Assembly (NCBI RefSeq): GCF_001969385.1
Contig: NZ_CP014796.1
Location: 3,675,501-3,739,500, forward strand
DNA length: 64,000 nucleotides
Reading direction: 5' to 3'
Source: Salipiger profundus
GTDB taxonomy: Bacteria > Pseudomonadota > Alphaproteobacteria > Rhodobacterales > Rhodobacteraceae
The number at the start of each line of letters is the position of its first letter. Within the stretch, counting starts at the first letter, position 1. The notes under the pieces are model-generated. The model did no database searches, had not been told where the DNA came from, and saw only the letters and a program-made list of their open reading frames with translations. The translations under genes were made by a program, and so were the position numbers. Positions 17,221 to 25,981 of the stretch are shown here, one piece after another.

Positions 17221-18132
17221 GTGACAACCGGAAACCCGACGTCCACTCAGAAAGTGCGCACTGCAATCTTCCCGGTGGCGGGTCTCGGAACGCGTTTCCT
17301 GCCGGCCACGAAGGCGACCCCGAAAGAGCTTCTGCCCGTCGTCGATCGGCCGCTGCTGCAGTTCGCGATCGACGAGGCGCGCGAGGCAGGGATCGAACGC
17401 ATGGTGTTCGTGTCCCACCCCTCGAAATCCGCCATCGAGCGTTACGTCCATCAGGACGAGGAGCTGTGCAAGACGCTCCGCGCGAAAGGCAAGGACAGCA
17501 TTGCCGACACCCTTGACGATCATGCCATCGACCCGTCCTCGGAGCAGGCGCATTTCGTCATGCAGCCCGAGCCGCTCGGCTTGGGTCACGCGATCCTCTG
17601 CGCCAAGGACGAGGTCCTGCCGGGGCCGGTCGCGGTGATCCTGCCCGATGATCTGATCATGGGCAAAAAGGGTTGCATCAGCGAGATGATCGAAGCCTAC
17701 GAGAAGATGGACGCGGGCCACATGGTTGCGACCATGGAAGTCGCCCGTGACGAGGTAAGCGCCTACGGCGTTCTGGACCCGATCGACGAGCCGGTCGGCA
17801 ACTGCGTCAACGCGAGCGGCATGGTCGAGAAGCCCGAGCCGGAGGTCGCGCCTTCCCTTCATGCGGTGGTGGGGCGCTACGTGCTCGATGCGTCGATCTT
17901 CGACGATCTCGAAACGCAAGAGCCGGGAATGGGTGGCGAGATTCAGCTCACCGACTCCATTGCAAAGGGCGTCGAGCGCGTCGGCCTCTGCGGCTTCCGC
18001 TTCAGCGGTCAGCGCTACGATTGCGGCTCGAAGGCAGGCATGCTGCGCGCGACGCTTGCATATGCCGGTCAGCGCAGCGAGTTCGACAGCGTTCTGCAGG
18101 AAGAGCGCAAGCTCCCGCTCGCGGCAGAGTGA
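17221..18132 (+). CDS. galU: UTP--glucose-1-phosphate uridylyltransferase
   Basis: A 303-residue nucleotidyltransferase that makes UDP-glucose from UTP and glucose 1-phosphate for exopolysaccharide, lipid and envelope synthesis. The nucleotide-binding start FPVAGLGTRFLPATKATPKE, PVVDRPLLQF and DYGSKAG-like DCGSKAG are all present. The GTG at 17221 was chosen because AAAGGAG lies eight bases upstream; a frame opening at 17125 has no site. It is monocistronic, with a strong terminator 40 bases after the stop. It lies divergently from the osmolyte operon, so the two neighbours both use sugar nucleotides, although GgpS uses ADP-glucose. Confidence 0.94.
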   Translation: MTTGNPTSTQKVRTAIFPVAGLGTRFLPATKATPKELLPVVDRPLLQFAIDEAREAGIERMVFVSHPSKSAIERYVHQDEELCKTLRAKGKDSIADTLDDHAIDPSSEQAHFVMQPEPLGLGHAILCAKDEVLPGPVAVILPDDLIMGKKGCISEMIEAYEKMDAGHMVATMEVARDEVSAYGVLDPIDEPVGNCVNASGMVEKPEPEVAPSLHAVVGRYVLDASIFDDLETQEPGMGGEIQLTDSIAKGVERVGLCGFRFSGQRYDCGSKAGMLRATLAYAGQRSEFDSVLQEERKLPLAAE

Positions 18133-18172
18133 TAGTCATTCCGCTTTGGCGGCAGTGATTCATCGTGAAGTT

Positions 18173-18211
18173 AAAAAAGACCCCCACCGTGCCGGACGGT
18201 GGGGGTCTTTT
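18173..18211. terminator. Bidirectional terminator between galU and the PAS gene
   Basis: A perfect 12-bp stem (GACCCCCACCGT and ACGGTGGGGGTC) with a 5-base loop (18179-18207) is flanked by six A residues on the left and four T residues on the right, so it can work on both strands for the two convergent genes. Confidence 0.9.
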
Positions 18212-18261
18212 GCGTTACCGCGCTTCGAGAGTGAGCGTGTGCCGTGTCCTGCCGCCGAGGT

Positions 18262-18969
18262 TCAGTCGTTGTCGACGATCAGTCGAAGGTGAGGATGCTT
18301 GCGTGACGGGCTGTCGGGCGCAGTTCGCGGCGGTTCGGCCTGGAACGCTGCTGGCGGTTCCGACAACTCCGGGGTGGGGCGCTCGTCCTGTCGATAGTTG
18401 GGGGCCGCAGGCCGGCCCGCTCCAAATGCGGGGAGGAACTCGGTTTCGGCGATGCTGAAACGACGCGGGGTCCGCCCGATCCGCCCGGTCGTGGCCAGCG
18501 CGCCGATCATCCGCGTCAGGTCGCCCATGTCCGATCGTAACGGCAGCAGTGTCATATGTGCGTCGAGCGCGCCCTTTCCGAAGCCTTCCTCGGCATCGAG
18601 TCTCATGCGGACGATCGCGCCTTCGGAAAACACCCGGGCGACCGCATCGCCGAGCGCGTCGCGCGCCTCGGGGGTGAACAGCGTCGAAAGTGGCATCCCG
18701 CTGGTTTCCATCCCCATGAGATCGTTGAGATGCGTGCCCGACACCCGAAGCTTGGCAAGGCTCGGGGTGATACGTTCAGCAAGAAAAGCGTATTCAAGAG
18801 CGCTTTCGATGCCGCGAGGGTCGATCTGGCTCCGCAGCGGGATCTCTCCGGTCTCGTCGGCGAGGCTGCGCCAGTAGGTTTCGAGCAGCCGGAGCGGTGC
18901 CAGGCGCTTCTGTTTCTCGAGATCCGTCATGGACACCACTTCCGTTCCGGTTCGGTCGTTTCCGAACAT
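18262..18969 (-). CDS. PAS domain protein (PAS_5 type)
   Basis: A 235-residue protein. Residues about 25-165 match the alphaproteobacterial PAS_5 family: a lead helix LRLLETYWRSLADETGEIPLR, the strand LRVSGTHLNDLMGME and a LSTLF segment. The rest (about 165-235) is a proline- and arginine-rich, probably disordered tail with no output domain. The start at 18969 has AAGGAG nine bases upstream; a TTG six codons earlier is within that site and was rejected. Such proteins are thought to be sensors or regulators, but the signal and partner are unknown. It stands alone, convergent with galU. Confidence 0.8.
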   Translation of the reverse strand: MFGNDRTGTEVVSMTDLEKQKRLAPLRLLETYWRSLADETGEIPLRSQIDPRGIESALEYAFLAERITPSLAKLRVSGTHLNDLMGMETSGMPLSTLFTPEARDALGDAVARVFSEGAIVRMRLDAEEGFGKGALDAHMTLLPLRSDMGDLTRMIGALATTGRIGRTPRRFSIAETEFLPAFGAGRPAAPNYRQDERPTPELSEPPAAFQAEPPRTAPDSPSRKHPHLRLIVDND

Positions 18970-19211
18970 CTTCCGCACTCCTTCCAAGTTCTGCGCGGCG
19001 CGGTCGGAGCCCCCGTTCCAACTAGCTACCTATTCCTTTCGGCTCGAGACTCAACTTACTTCAAATGCGGCGGATTTGCGCCCCAATTGTGACCAAAAGG
19101 TTAACGGCGCAGGCGCACGGCCCTTGCTTGCCTTGCCCGGGGCCAGGCTGTAGGCCGTTGCGACATCGCGCCGGTGTGATCCGGCGCCGATCCAGACGGA
19201 AGGAGACGGAA

Positions 19212-20102
19212 ATGCGGCAGTCGATGACCGGGTTTGCATCGCGGAGCGCGGACGGCGAGGGGCTGCGCTGGACGTGGGAACTGCGCGGCGTCAACGGCAA
19301 GGGTCTCGACCTGCGGCTCAGGCTGCCCGACTGGATCGAGGGGCTCGAACCGCTGGTGCGCACCGCCGCGGGCAAGCGGCTTGCGCGCGGCAACGTGCAG
19401 GTCTCGCTGCGCATCGCGGGCGCGGAAGACGACGCGGCGGCCGATCTCGACGAGGCCGCGCTTGGCCGCGTGCTCGACGCCATGGCGCGGATCGAGGCGG
19501 CGGCAGGTCGGCGCGGCCTGGCGCTCGAGCCGTCGAGCGCAGCCGAGATCGTCGCGCTGCGCGGGGTCATGGCCGCCGGCCGGACCGAGCGCGACATCGC
19601 GGCGCTGCGCAACGCGCTGATGGAGACCTTCGACGCGGCGCTTGCCGACTTCGTCGCGATGCGCGGCACCGAGGGCGCGGCGCTCGCCGAGGTGCTCGCG
19701 GGCCAGCTTTCCGAGATCGAGACATTGGTGGCCGAGGCCGCCCGCGTGGTCGAGACCCGCCGCGACGAGCAGGCCGACAGGATGCGCGCGGCGCTGGCGC
19801 GGGTGATGGAAAACGTGGACGGCGCCGACGAGGGCCGCATCGCGCAGGAGCTTGCCCTGATCGCCGTGAAATCCGACGTGACCGAAGAGCTCGACCGGCT
19901 GGGCGCACATGTGACCGCGGCCCATGCGCTGCTGGCCGAGCCCGGCCCGGTGGGTCGCAAGCTCGACTTCCTGATGCAGGAATTCAACCGCGAGGCCAAC
20001 ACGCTCTGCTCGAAGTCGGGATCTTCGGCATTGACGCAGGTCGGTCTCGCGCTCAAGACGGTGATCGACCAGATGCGCGAGCAGGTCCAGAACGTGGAGT
20101 AA
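19212..20102 (+). CDS. YicC family endoribonuclease
   Basis: A 296-residue YicC/YloC family protein. It opens with the invariant MRQSMTGFA and ends with the family signature [41 protein letters not shown] precedes it. Family members are reported to be endoribonucleases. The ATG at 19212 has AAGGAGACGGAA directly upstream; an earlier start at 19065 would add an unrelated arginine-rich leader and was rejected. It sits 4 bases before gmk, the arrangement found widely in bacteria, and forms a short operon with gmk and the carbonic anhydrase-like gene. Confidence 0.92.
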   Translation: MRQSMTGFASRSADGEGLRWTWELRGVNGKGLDLRLRLPDWIEGLEPLVRTAAGKRLARGNVQVSLRIAGAEDDAAADLDEAALGRVLDAMARIEAAAGRRGLALEPSSAAEIVALRGVMAAGRTERDIAALRNALMETFDAALADFVAMRGTEGAALAEVLAGQLSEIETLVAEAARVVETRRDEQADRMRAALARVMENVDGADEGRIAQELALIAVKSDVTEELDRLGAHVTAAHALLAEPGPVGRKLDFLMQEFNREANTLCSKSGSSALTQVGLALKTVIDQMREQVQNVE

Positions 20103-20106
20103 CCCC

Positions 20107-20748
20107 ATGAACCGTAGAGGTCTTCTGATCATACTGTCGTCGCCCTCCGGGGCCGGCAAGTCGACGCTGGCGCGCAGGCTGCGCGAATGGGATCCGTCGA
20201 TCATCTTCTCGGTCTCGGCCACGACCCGTGCGCCGCGTCCGGGGGAAGTGGACGGCGAGGACTACCACTTCATGTCCGAGGCCAATTTCAAGCGCGCGGT
20301 GAACAACGGCGAGATGCTCGAACACGCACATGTCTTCGGCAACTTCTACGGCTCGCCAAAGGGGCCGGTGCGTGATGCCATCATCGGTGGCAAGGATGTG
20401 CTCTTCGACGTCGACTGGCAGGGCGCGCAGCAGATGACCAACTCCGAGCTGGCGCTGCACACGCTGTCGATCTTCCTGCTGCCGCCTTCGATTGCCGAGC
20501 TGAAGCGGCGGCTCGAGATGCGCGGGCAGGACGGCGCCGACGTGATCGACCGGCGGATGCAGAAAAGCTGGGACGAGATCTCGCACTGGGGCTCCTATGA
20601 CTTCGTGCTGGTGAACGAGGATCTGGACGCGACCGAGAAACGGCTGAAGAGTATCGTGACGGCGGCGCGCCTGCGCCGCACGCAGCAGCCGCAGTTGCTG
20701 GACCACGTGCGCCGGCTGCAGGCGGAATTCGAGGAGGGCGAGGAATGA
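20107..20748 (+). CDS. gmk: Guanylate kinase
   Basis: A 213-residue enzyme that phosphorylates GMP to GDP with ATP in the cytoplasm. The P-loop [10 protein letters not shown] is at about 11-20, followed by the GMP-binding [21 protein letters not shown] and [12 protein letters not shown]. Length and domain order are standard. It is translated four bases after yicC, and its stop overlaps the start of the gamma-carbonic anhydrase-like gene by four bases (ATGA). Essential housekeeping gene; the assignment is secure. Confidence 0.96.
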   Translation: MNRRGLLIILSSPSGAGKSTLARRLREWDPSIIFSVSATTRAPRPGEVDGEDYHFMSEANFKRAVNNGEMLEHAHVFGNFYGSPKGPVRDAIIGGKDVLFDVDWQGAQQMTNSELALHTLSIFLLPPSIAELKRRLEMRGQDGADVIDRRMQKSWDEISHWGSYDFVLVNEDLDATEKRLKSIVTAARLRRTQQPQLLDHVRRLQAEFEEGEE

Positions 20749-21266
20749 CCATCTATCGGCTCGACGGGATGCGCCCCGAGATCGCGGACAACGCATGGGT
20801 GGCGCCCGACGCGAACCTGATCGGCAAGGTGGTGCTCGAGGAGGCCGCCTCGGTGTGGTTCGGCTCGACGCTGCGCGGCGACAACGAGGAAATCCGCGTG
20901 GGCGCCGGCTCGAACGTTCAGGAGAACGTCGTGTGCCACACCGACATGGGCTTTCCGCTGGTGATCGGTGCCGGCTGCACCATCGGTCACAAGGTCATGC
21001 TGCACGGCTGCACCATCGGCGAGAACTCCCTGATCGGGATGGGAGCGACGATCCTCAACGGCGCGAAGATCGGCCGGAACTGCCTGATCGGCGCCGGCGC
21101 GCTGGTGACCGAGGGCAAGGAGATCCCCGACGGCAGCCTCGTGATGGGGATGCCGGGCAAGGTAGTCCGCCAGCTCGACGATGCCGCCATCGAGGGCCTG
21201 CGCCAGTCCGCGAAGCACTATCAGGACAACGCCCGGCGGTATGCCGCCGGTCTCGAGGCGCTTTAG
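20745..21266 (+). CDS. Gamma-carbonic anhydrase-like protein
   Basis: A 173-residue left-handed beta-helix protein of the gamma-carbonic anhydrase/YrdA/PaaY group. Hexapeptide repeats run from about 12 to 140, and the three zinc-ligand histidines are in place (His65 in VVCHTD, His82 and His87 in GHKVMLHG). A C-terminal helix follows. Whether this particular member hydrates carbon dioxide or acts on another substrate cannot be told; many bacterial homologues are inactive or untested. It is translationally coupled to gmk through a 4-base overlap. Confidence 0.88.
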   Translation: MTIYRLDGMRPEIADNAWVAPDANLIGKVVLEEAASVWFGSTLRGDNEEIRVGAGSNVQENVVCHTDMGFPLVIGAGCTIGHKVMLHGCTIGENSLIGMGATILNGAKIGRNCLIGAGALVTEGKEIPDGSLVMGMPGKVVRQLDDAAIEGLRQSAKHYQDNARRYAAGLEAL

Positions 21267-21378
21267 GCGACCGCGTCATGAAGACGTTACATTCAGTCTG
21301 CATGGGGTCCGTCGGTCGGGCCTTGGTTCGGGGAACCCCCCTGTGACGAGTGCGCCCGCCGCTCAGCGCGGGAGAGTG

Positions 21379-22422
21379 ATGATGAAAGCGGATGCGCGAC
21401 AGCTCGTCGCCGCGATTCCGTTGCCGGCGGTGCTGATCCGCTGGGACGAGCGGATCGCGGCCGGCAATGCCGAGGCCGAAGCCCTCTTGGGCAAGGATCT
21501 CGCGGGGCGCCATTTCATAACCGCGCTGCGCCAGCCGACGCTGCTCGACGCCATCGAGGGCACGTTCCGGGACGGTGCGCCGCGCCTGCCGCGCTACCTG
21601 ACGAGCGACGGCCGCCAGGATACGGCCTACGAGGTGTCGTGCCGCGCAGTCGACCTGGAATCCGGCCCCGGTGTGCTTCTGACCTTTCAGGATGTCACGC
21701 ACCTCGAGCAGGCCGGCCAGATGCGCCGCGATTTCGTCGCCAACGTGAGCCATGAGCTGCGCACGCCGCTGACGGCTCTGCTTGGCTTCATCGAGACCCT
21801 CAAGGGGCCGGCGCGCGACGACGCCGCTGCCCGTGACAGGTTCCTCGGCATCATGGAGGCCGAGGCCGGCCGGATGGAGCGTCTCGTGGGCGACCTGCTG
21901 TCGCTGAGCCGGGTCGAGGCGGAAGAGCGCGTGCGCCCGACCGATATGGTAGACTTCGGCGCGCTGCTGCGCTCGGTGCTGAACGGTCTCTCGCCGCTCG
22001 CGCAGGAGGCAGGCGTAACGCTCGCGCTGGACCTTCCCGAGGTCTCCCCGGAGATCCCCGGCGACCCGGACCAGCTGCGGCAGGTCATCGTCAACCTTGT
22101 CGAGAACGGTGTGAAATACTCGGGGACCGGCTCCGAGGTGCGCCTTGCGGTCAGTCAGCCGGCCTACCAGCCGCGTCTGCGGGGCGAGGGTGTCGAGTTG
22201 ACCGTGACCGACAGCGGGCCTGGCATCGACCCCATCCACATCCCGCGGCTGACCGAGCGGTTCTACCGCGTCGACAACCACCGCTCGCGCGAGATGGGCG
22301 GCACCGGGCTGGGGCTCGCCATCGTCAAGCACATCGTCAATCGGCACCGCGGGCGGCTGCGGATCGAGAGCGCGCCGGGGCAGGGCACCACCTTCCGCGT
22401 GGTGCTTCCAAGCCGGGTCTGA
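21379..22422 (+). CDS. phoR: Phosphate regulon sensor histidine kinase PhoR
   Basis: A 347-residue sensor kinase. A PAS-like domain fills about 8-110 (AAIPLPAVLIRWDERI). The H-box DFVANVSHELRTPLTALLGF has the phosphorylated His125, and the ATP-binding N, G1 and G2 boxes follow (VNLVENGVKYS, VTDSGPGI, GGTGLGLAIVKHI). No membrane segment is evident, as in other roseobacter PhoR proteins lacking the enterobacterial anchor. Assignment to PhoR comes from the PAS-kinase layout and the location before pstSCAB-phoU-phoB. The start at 21379 has GGGAG just upstream; a second ATG follows directly. One minus-strand gene separates it from pstS. Confidence 0.85.
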   Translation: MMKADARQLVAAIPLPAVLIRWDERIAAGNAEAEALLGKDLAGRHFITALRQPTLLDAIEGTFRDGAPRLPRYLTSDGRQDTAYEVSCRAVDLESGPGVLLTFQDVTHLEQAGQMRRDFVANVSHELRTPLTALLGFIETLKGPARDDAAARDRFLGIMEAEAGRMERLVGDLLSLSRVEAEERVRPTDMVDFGALLRSVLNGLSPLAQEAGVTLALDLPEVSPEIPGDPDQLRQVIVNLVENGVKYSGTGSEVRLAVSQPAYQPRLRGEGVELTVTDSGPGIDPIHIPRLTERFYRVDNHRSREMGGTGLGLAIVKHIVNRHRGRLRIESAPGQGTTFRVVLPSRV

Positions 22423-22431
22423 GGCCGCGCC

Positions 22432-23133
22432 TCAGGCGCAGGCCTCCTGCGGCTGTTCCGGGGCGGCATGACGGGCGGCGACGGCGGGCAGGCAGTCGAT
22501 GACCGCCTCGACCGTCACCGGGGCGGCAACATTTGCGCGTAGCCAGTCCTCGTGGGCCCCGACGATCTGCACCGGGAAGCGCCTGAGCCCGACGAGGCGC
22601 GCAAGGCAGAAGCGGTGATTGCCCGAGCCGGTCTTGACCAGCATCCCGTCCGCGTCGATGACCGCGGTAGACTCGTAACCTGTCGCACGTGGGTCGAACC
22701 CCCGCGTCGCGAGCGCATCCGCAAGCGCGATCATCTGGTGCAGGAAGGCGTCGATCTCGGCCTCGCTGCGCAACGGGCGGGTCTTGTAATACGCGACGCC
22801 CTTCCTCTGCAGGTCGCCGGTCAGCTCGGTGAACCAGAGGCTCCGGCGCGGGCCGTCGCGGGTCGCAAGCAGGTTCTCGAGCCTTTGGTGCCGCCGGGTG
22901 TCCTCGACCCTCATCGTTCGATCGAGGAACCGCCGCGGAATCTCGAAGGGCTCTGCGCGCTTGATCGGCGAGCGGACGAGATTCACCACCGGCCCGGGCA
23001 GCAGCCGCCGCAGCCGCGCAAGCTTTTCCTGGCCGACTGGCCATTTGCTGCCAAGTTGCCGCGTGATCGAGAGCGGATCGACCCAGATCACGTTCTGGTC
23101 GGCGGATGCGGCTATAAAGTCCCGTTGTTTCAG
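22432..23133 (-). CDS. Unknown protein with GNHR (ParB-like) motif, between phoR and pstS
   Basis: The start is uncertain. The frame is open to an ATG at 23262, but that codon lies inside the Pho box of pstS. The best ribosome binding site, AAGGAG at 23141-23146, is seven bases before a CTG (23133), giving about 233 residues. The sequence contains AVIDADGMLVKTGSGNHRFCLARLVGLRRFPVQIVG, resembling the core of ParB/Srx-type folds, where a conserved GNHR-like turn binds nucleotide. I recognise no close family. It stands on the opposite strand to phoR and pstS and breaks the usual pho operon. Its promoter would have to overlap the pstS regulatory region, so phosphate control is plausible. Confidence 0.6.
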   Translation of the reverse strand: MKQRDFIAASADQNVIWVDPLSITRQLGSKWPVGQEKLARLRRLLPGPVVNLVRSPIKRAEPFEIPRRFLDRTMRVEDTRRHQRLENLLATRDGPRRSLWFTELTGDLQRKGVAYYKTRPLRSEAEIDAFLHQMIALADALATRGFDPRATGYESTAVIDADGMLVKTGSGNHRFCLARLVGLRRFPVQIVGAHEDWLRANVAAPVTVEAVIDCLPAVAARHAAPEQPQEACA

Positions 23134-23255
23134 AGTCTTGCTCCTTCCTCGAAAATCTCCGCCGCGTGTCGACGTCCGCCGCAAGGTCGGCAAGAACGTG
23201 CCGTTTACCTCAATCAGCAGCCCGGCAATCCGAAGTTTCCGACAAATCATGTACG

Positions 23256-23284
23256 CTGTCATTAAACTGTTACGTCAGTGTCAC
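23256..23284 (+). promoter_or_regulatory. Pho box (PhoB binding site) upstream of pstS
   Basis: Three direct 7-mers, CTGTCAT (23256-23262), CTGTTAC (23267-23273) and GTGTCAC (23278-23284), are spaced exactly 11 bases apart with 4-base linkers TAAA and GTCA. This is the tandem arrangement known for PhoB dimers. It lies 85 bases before the pstS start and may also influence the divergent gene. Confidence 0.88.
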
Positions 23285-23368
23285 AAAAGCATTGCGGCGT
23301 GGCTCTAGGGGTGCCCGCAAGATCTCCGAGGGGAAGGGGATCGCTCACAAATGACAGGAGCATACGAC

Positions 23369-24418
23369 ATGCAATCCGTGAAACTCACCGCTTCGGCTCT
23401 GGCGATCGCTGCCGTTTCCGCCACTGCCGCCGCGGCCCAGTCGCGCGACAACATCCAGGTGGCCGGGTCTTCGACCGTTCTGCCCTACGCCTCGATCGTG
23501 GCCGAAGCCTTTGGCGAGAACACCGATTACCCGACCCCGGTCGTGGAATCCGGCGGCTCCTCGGCTGGCCTCAAGCGCTTCTGCGAAGGCGTCGGCGAGA
23601 ACACCATCGACGTGGCCAACGCGTCGCGCGCCATCCGTCAGAAGGAAATCGATGCCTGCGCCGAGAACGGCGTGACCGACATCATCGAAGTGCGCATCGG
23701 TTATGACGGCATCGTCTTCGCCAGCCAGCAGAGCGGTCCCGCGTTCGACGCCTTCGAGCCGGCGGACATCTACAACGCCATCGGCGCCAAGGTGATGAAG
23801 GACGGCGAGCTGGTCGACAACGACTATGCCAACTGGTCCGAGTTCAACTCCGACCTGCCGGATGCCGAGATCGCGATGTTCATCCCGGGCACCAAGCACG
23901 GCACCCGTGAAGTCTTCGAAGACAAGGTCCTGCTGAAGGGCTGCGAAGACACCGGCGCCATGCAGGCGATGGTCGACGGCGGCATGTCGGAAGACGACGC
24001 CGAGGACGCCTGCCTCGACGTGCGTACCGACGGCGGCCACTCGGTCGACATCGACGGCGACTACACCGAGACCCTCGCCCGCATCGACGCGAACGCGAAC
24101 GGCGTCGGCGTGTTCGGGCTGGCGTTCTACGAGAACAACCAGGACAAGCTGAAGGTCGCCACCATGTCCGGCGTCGAGCCCTCGACCGAGACCATCGCGT
24201 CGGGCGAGTACCCCGTGTCGCGCCCGCTGTTCTTCTACGTGAAGAAGGCCCACATCGGCGTGATCCCCGGCCTCAAGGAATACGCACAGTTCTTCGTCGC
24301 CGACGAGCTTGCCGGCCCGAGCGGCCCGCTCGCCAACTACGGCCTCGTGTCCGACCCCGAGCTGGCAGAGACCCAGCAAAAGGTTGCCGACGAAGTGACC
24401 ATGGGCGAAAGCATGTAA
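23369..24418 (+). CDS. pstS: Phosphate ABC transporter substrate-binding protein PstS
   Basis: A 349-residue periplasmic phosphate-binding protein. The ATG at 23369 has AGGAG nine bases upstream and opens a signal peptide MQSVKLTASALAIAAVSATAAAA. The mature protein starts with the phosphate-site loop VAGSSTVLPYA, followed by ESGGSSAGLKRFCEG and the PGTKHGTREVFED stretch that completes the binding site. It contains several paired cysteines. An in-frame ATG at 23351 is an alternative. It is first in pstSCAB-phoU-phoB and directly under the Pho box, so expression should rise when phosphate is scarce. Confidence 0.95.
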   Translation: MQSVKLTASALAIAAVSATAAAAQSRDNIQVAGSSTVLPYASIVAEAFGENTDYPTPVVESGGSSAGLKRFCEGVGENTIDVANASRAIRQKEIDACAENGVTDIIEVRIGYDGIVFASQQSGPAFDAFEPADIYNAIGAKVMKDGELVDNDYANWSEFNSDLPDAEIAMFIPGTKHGTREVFEDKVLLKGCEDTGAMQAMVDGGMSEDDAEDACLDVRTDGGHSVDIDGDYTETLARIDANANGVGVFGLAFYENNQDKLKVATMSGVEPSTETIASGEYPVSRPLFFYVKKAHIGVIPGLKEYAQFFVADELAGPSGPLANYGLVSDPELAETQQKVADEVTMGESM

Positions 24419-24508
24419 TCAGGCCCTGCGCCTGATTTCCGGGGGCGGTGTATTTTGCCGCCCCCTTGCTCTTTTAGGACCTTTTGAAAAGAGACGAACG
24501 GGGGGCAC

Positions 24509-25981
24509 ATGCCTTTACTCTGGCTCATCCTGATCGTGCTGGCGATCGCCGCTGCGGGCTTCGTGCTCGGTCGCGGCCGTGCCATGCGCAGCGCCGGTGG
24601 GGACGCCCGGCACCTGCATTCGTTGCCGGCGTATTATGGCAACAACGTCGCGATCAAGGTGATCGTGCCGGCGATGCTGGTCATGCTGGTCTGGCTCGTC
24701 GTGCAGCCGCTCGTCATCAATACCGTCATCTCCGGCACCATTCCCGAAAGTGCCGTGCGCGAGAATTCCTCGCTCGGGCTGATGATGTCCGAGGTGCGGC
24801 GCACCGCCGAGGGTATCGACAACGCCATTGCCGGCGGGGTGATGCCTGCGGACACGACCATCGGTGCGGACAGCGACATCGAGGCAGTGACCCAGCAACT
24901 TCAGGATGCCGGCCAGATCGTCACCTCCGAGCTCACGCCGACGATGCTGGTCGCGGCGCAGGACTACCGGACGATGTATGCCACCGGCAACATGATCATG
25001 TCGGCGGTGGTGCTGCTGCTCGCGGTGGCGGGCCTGCTGTGGGGGCTGCGGGAATCGCAGAAGGACTTCCGCGCCCGCAACACCGTGGAGCGGAGCGTCC
25101 GGGCACTGTTGATCGCCGCCGCCTCGATCGCCATCCTGACGACGGTCGGGATCATCCTGTCGCTGATCTTCAACACGGTCGAGTTCTTCCGTCTCTACCC
25201 GGCGACCGACTTCTTCTTCGGCACCACCTGGTCGCCGAGCTTCTCGGGCCGGGGCGGCTCGTCCGAGCTGGGCGTGATCCCGCTGCTGTGGGGCACCTTC
25301 TACATCTCGATCGTGGCGCTTGCCGTCGCGGTGCCGATCGGCCTGTTCTCGGCGATCTACCTGTCGGAATACGCGACCCCGCGCGTGCGCGCCATCGCCA
25401 AGCCGATGCTCGAGATCCTCGCCGGCATCCCGACCATCGTCTACGGCCTGTTCGCGCTGCTGACCGTCGGCCCGCTGCTGCTGAAGGTGTTCGGAGACGA
25501 CGGGCTTGGCTGGATGCAGGCCGGCACCGCCGTGATGACCGCGGGCCTCGTGATGGGGATCATGCTGATCCCCTTCGTCAGCTCGCTGTCCGACGACATC
25601 ATCAACGCCGTGCCGCAGGCCATGCGTGACGGCTCCTACGGGCTGGGCGCGACGCGGTCCGAGACCATCAAGCAGGTTGTCATGCCGGCGGCGCTGCCGG
25701 GCATCGTGGGTGCCATCCTGCTCGCCGCGAGCCGCGCCATCGGCGAGACCATGATCGTGGTGCTCGGGGCAGGGGCCGCGGCCAAGCTCAGCCTCAACCC
25801 GTTCGAGGCGATGACCACCGTGACCGCGAAGATCGTCAGCCAGCTGACCGGCGATGCGGACTTCTCCTCGCCCGAGGCGCTGGTGGCCTTCGCCCTGGGC
25901 ATGACCCTTTTCGTCATCACGCTGGGGCTGAACGTCCTGGCTCTCTACATCGTGCGCAAATACCGGGAGCAGTACGAATGA
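24509..25981 (+). CDS. pstC: Phosphate ABC transporter permease PstC
   Basis: A 490-residue inner-membrane permease, longer than the roughly 320 residues of E. coli PstC. The amino-terminal 225 residues hold two hydrophobic segments around an extra soluble loop (about 75-155), an extension seen in Rhodobacterales. The permease core follows: LWGTFYISIVALAVAVPIGLFSAIYLSEYA, EILAGIPTIVYGLF and the ATPase-contact EETA-type loop DGSYGLGATRSETIKQVVMPAALPGIVGA. The gene starts about 90 bases after pstS and overlaps pstA by four bases. Confidence 0.94.
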   Translation: MPLLWLILIVLAIAAAGFVLGRGRAMRSAGGDARHLHSLPAYYGNNVAIKVIVPAMLVMLVWLVVQPLVINTVISGTIPESAVRENSSLGLMMSEVRRTAEGIDNAIAGGVMPADTTIGADSDIEAVTQQLQDAGQIVTSELTPTMLVAAQDYRTMYATGNMIMSAVVLLLAVAGLLWGLRESQKDFRARNTVERSVRALLIAAASIAILTTVGIILSLIFNTVEFFRLYPATDFFFGTTWSPSFSGRGGSSELGVIPLLWGTFYISIVALAVAVPIGLFSAIYLSEYATPRVRAIAKPMLEILAGIPTIVYGLFALLTVGPLLLKVFGDDGLGWMQAGTAVMTAGLVMGIMLIPFVSSLSDDIINAVPQAMRDGSYGLGATRSETIKQVVMPAALPGIVGAILLAASRAIGETMIVVLGAGAAAKLSLNPFEAMTTVTAKIVSQLTGDADFSSPEALVAFALGMTLFVITLGLNVLALYIVRKYREQYE

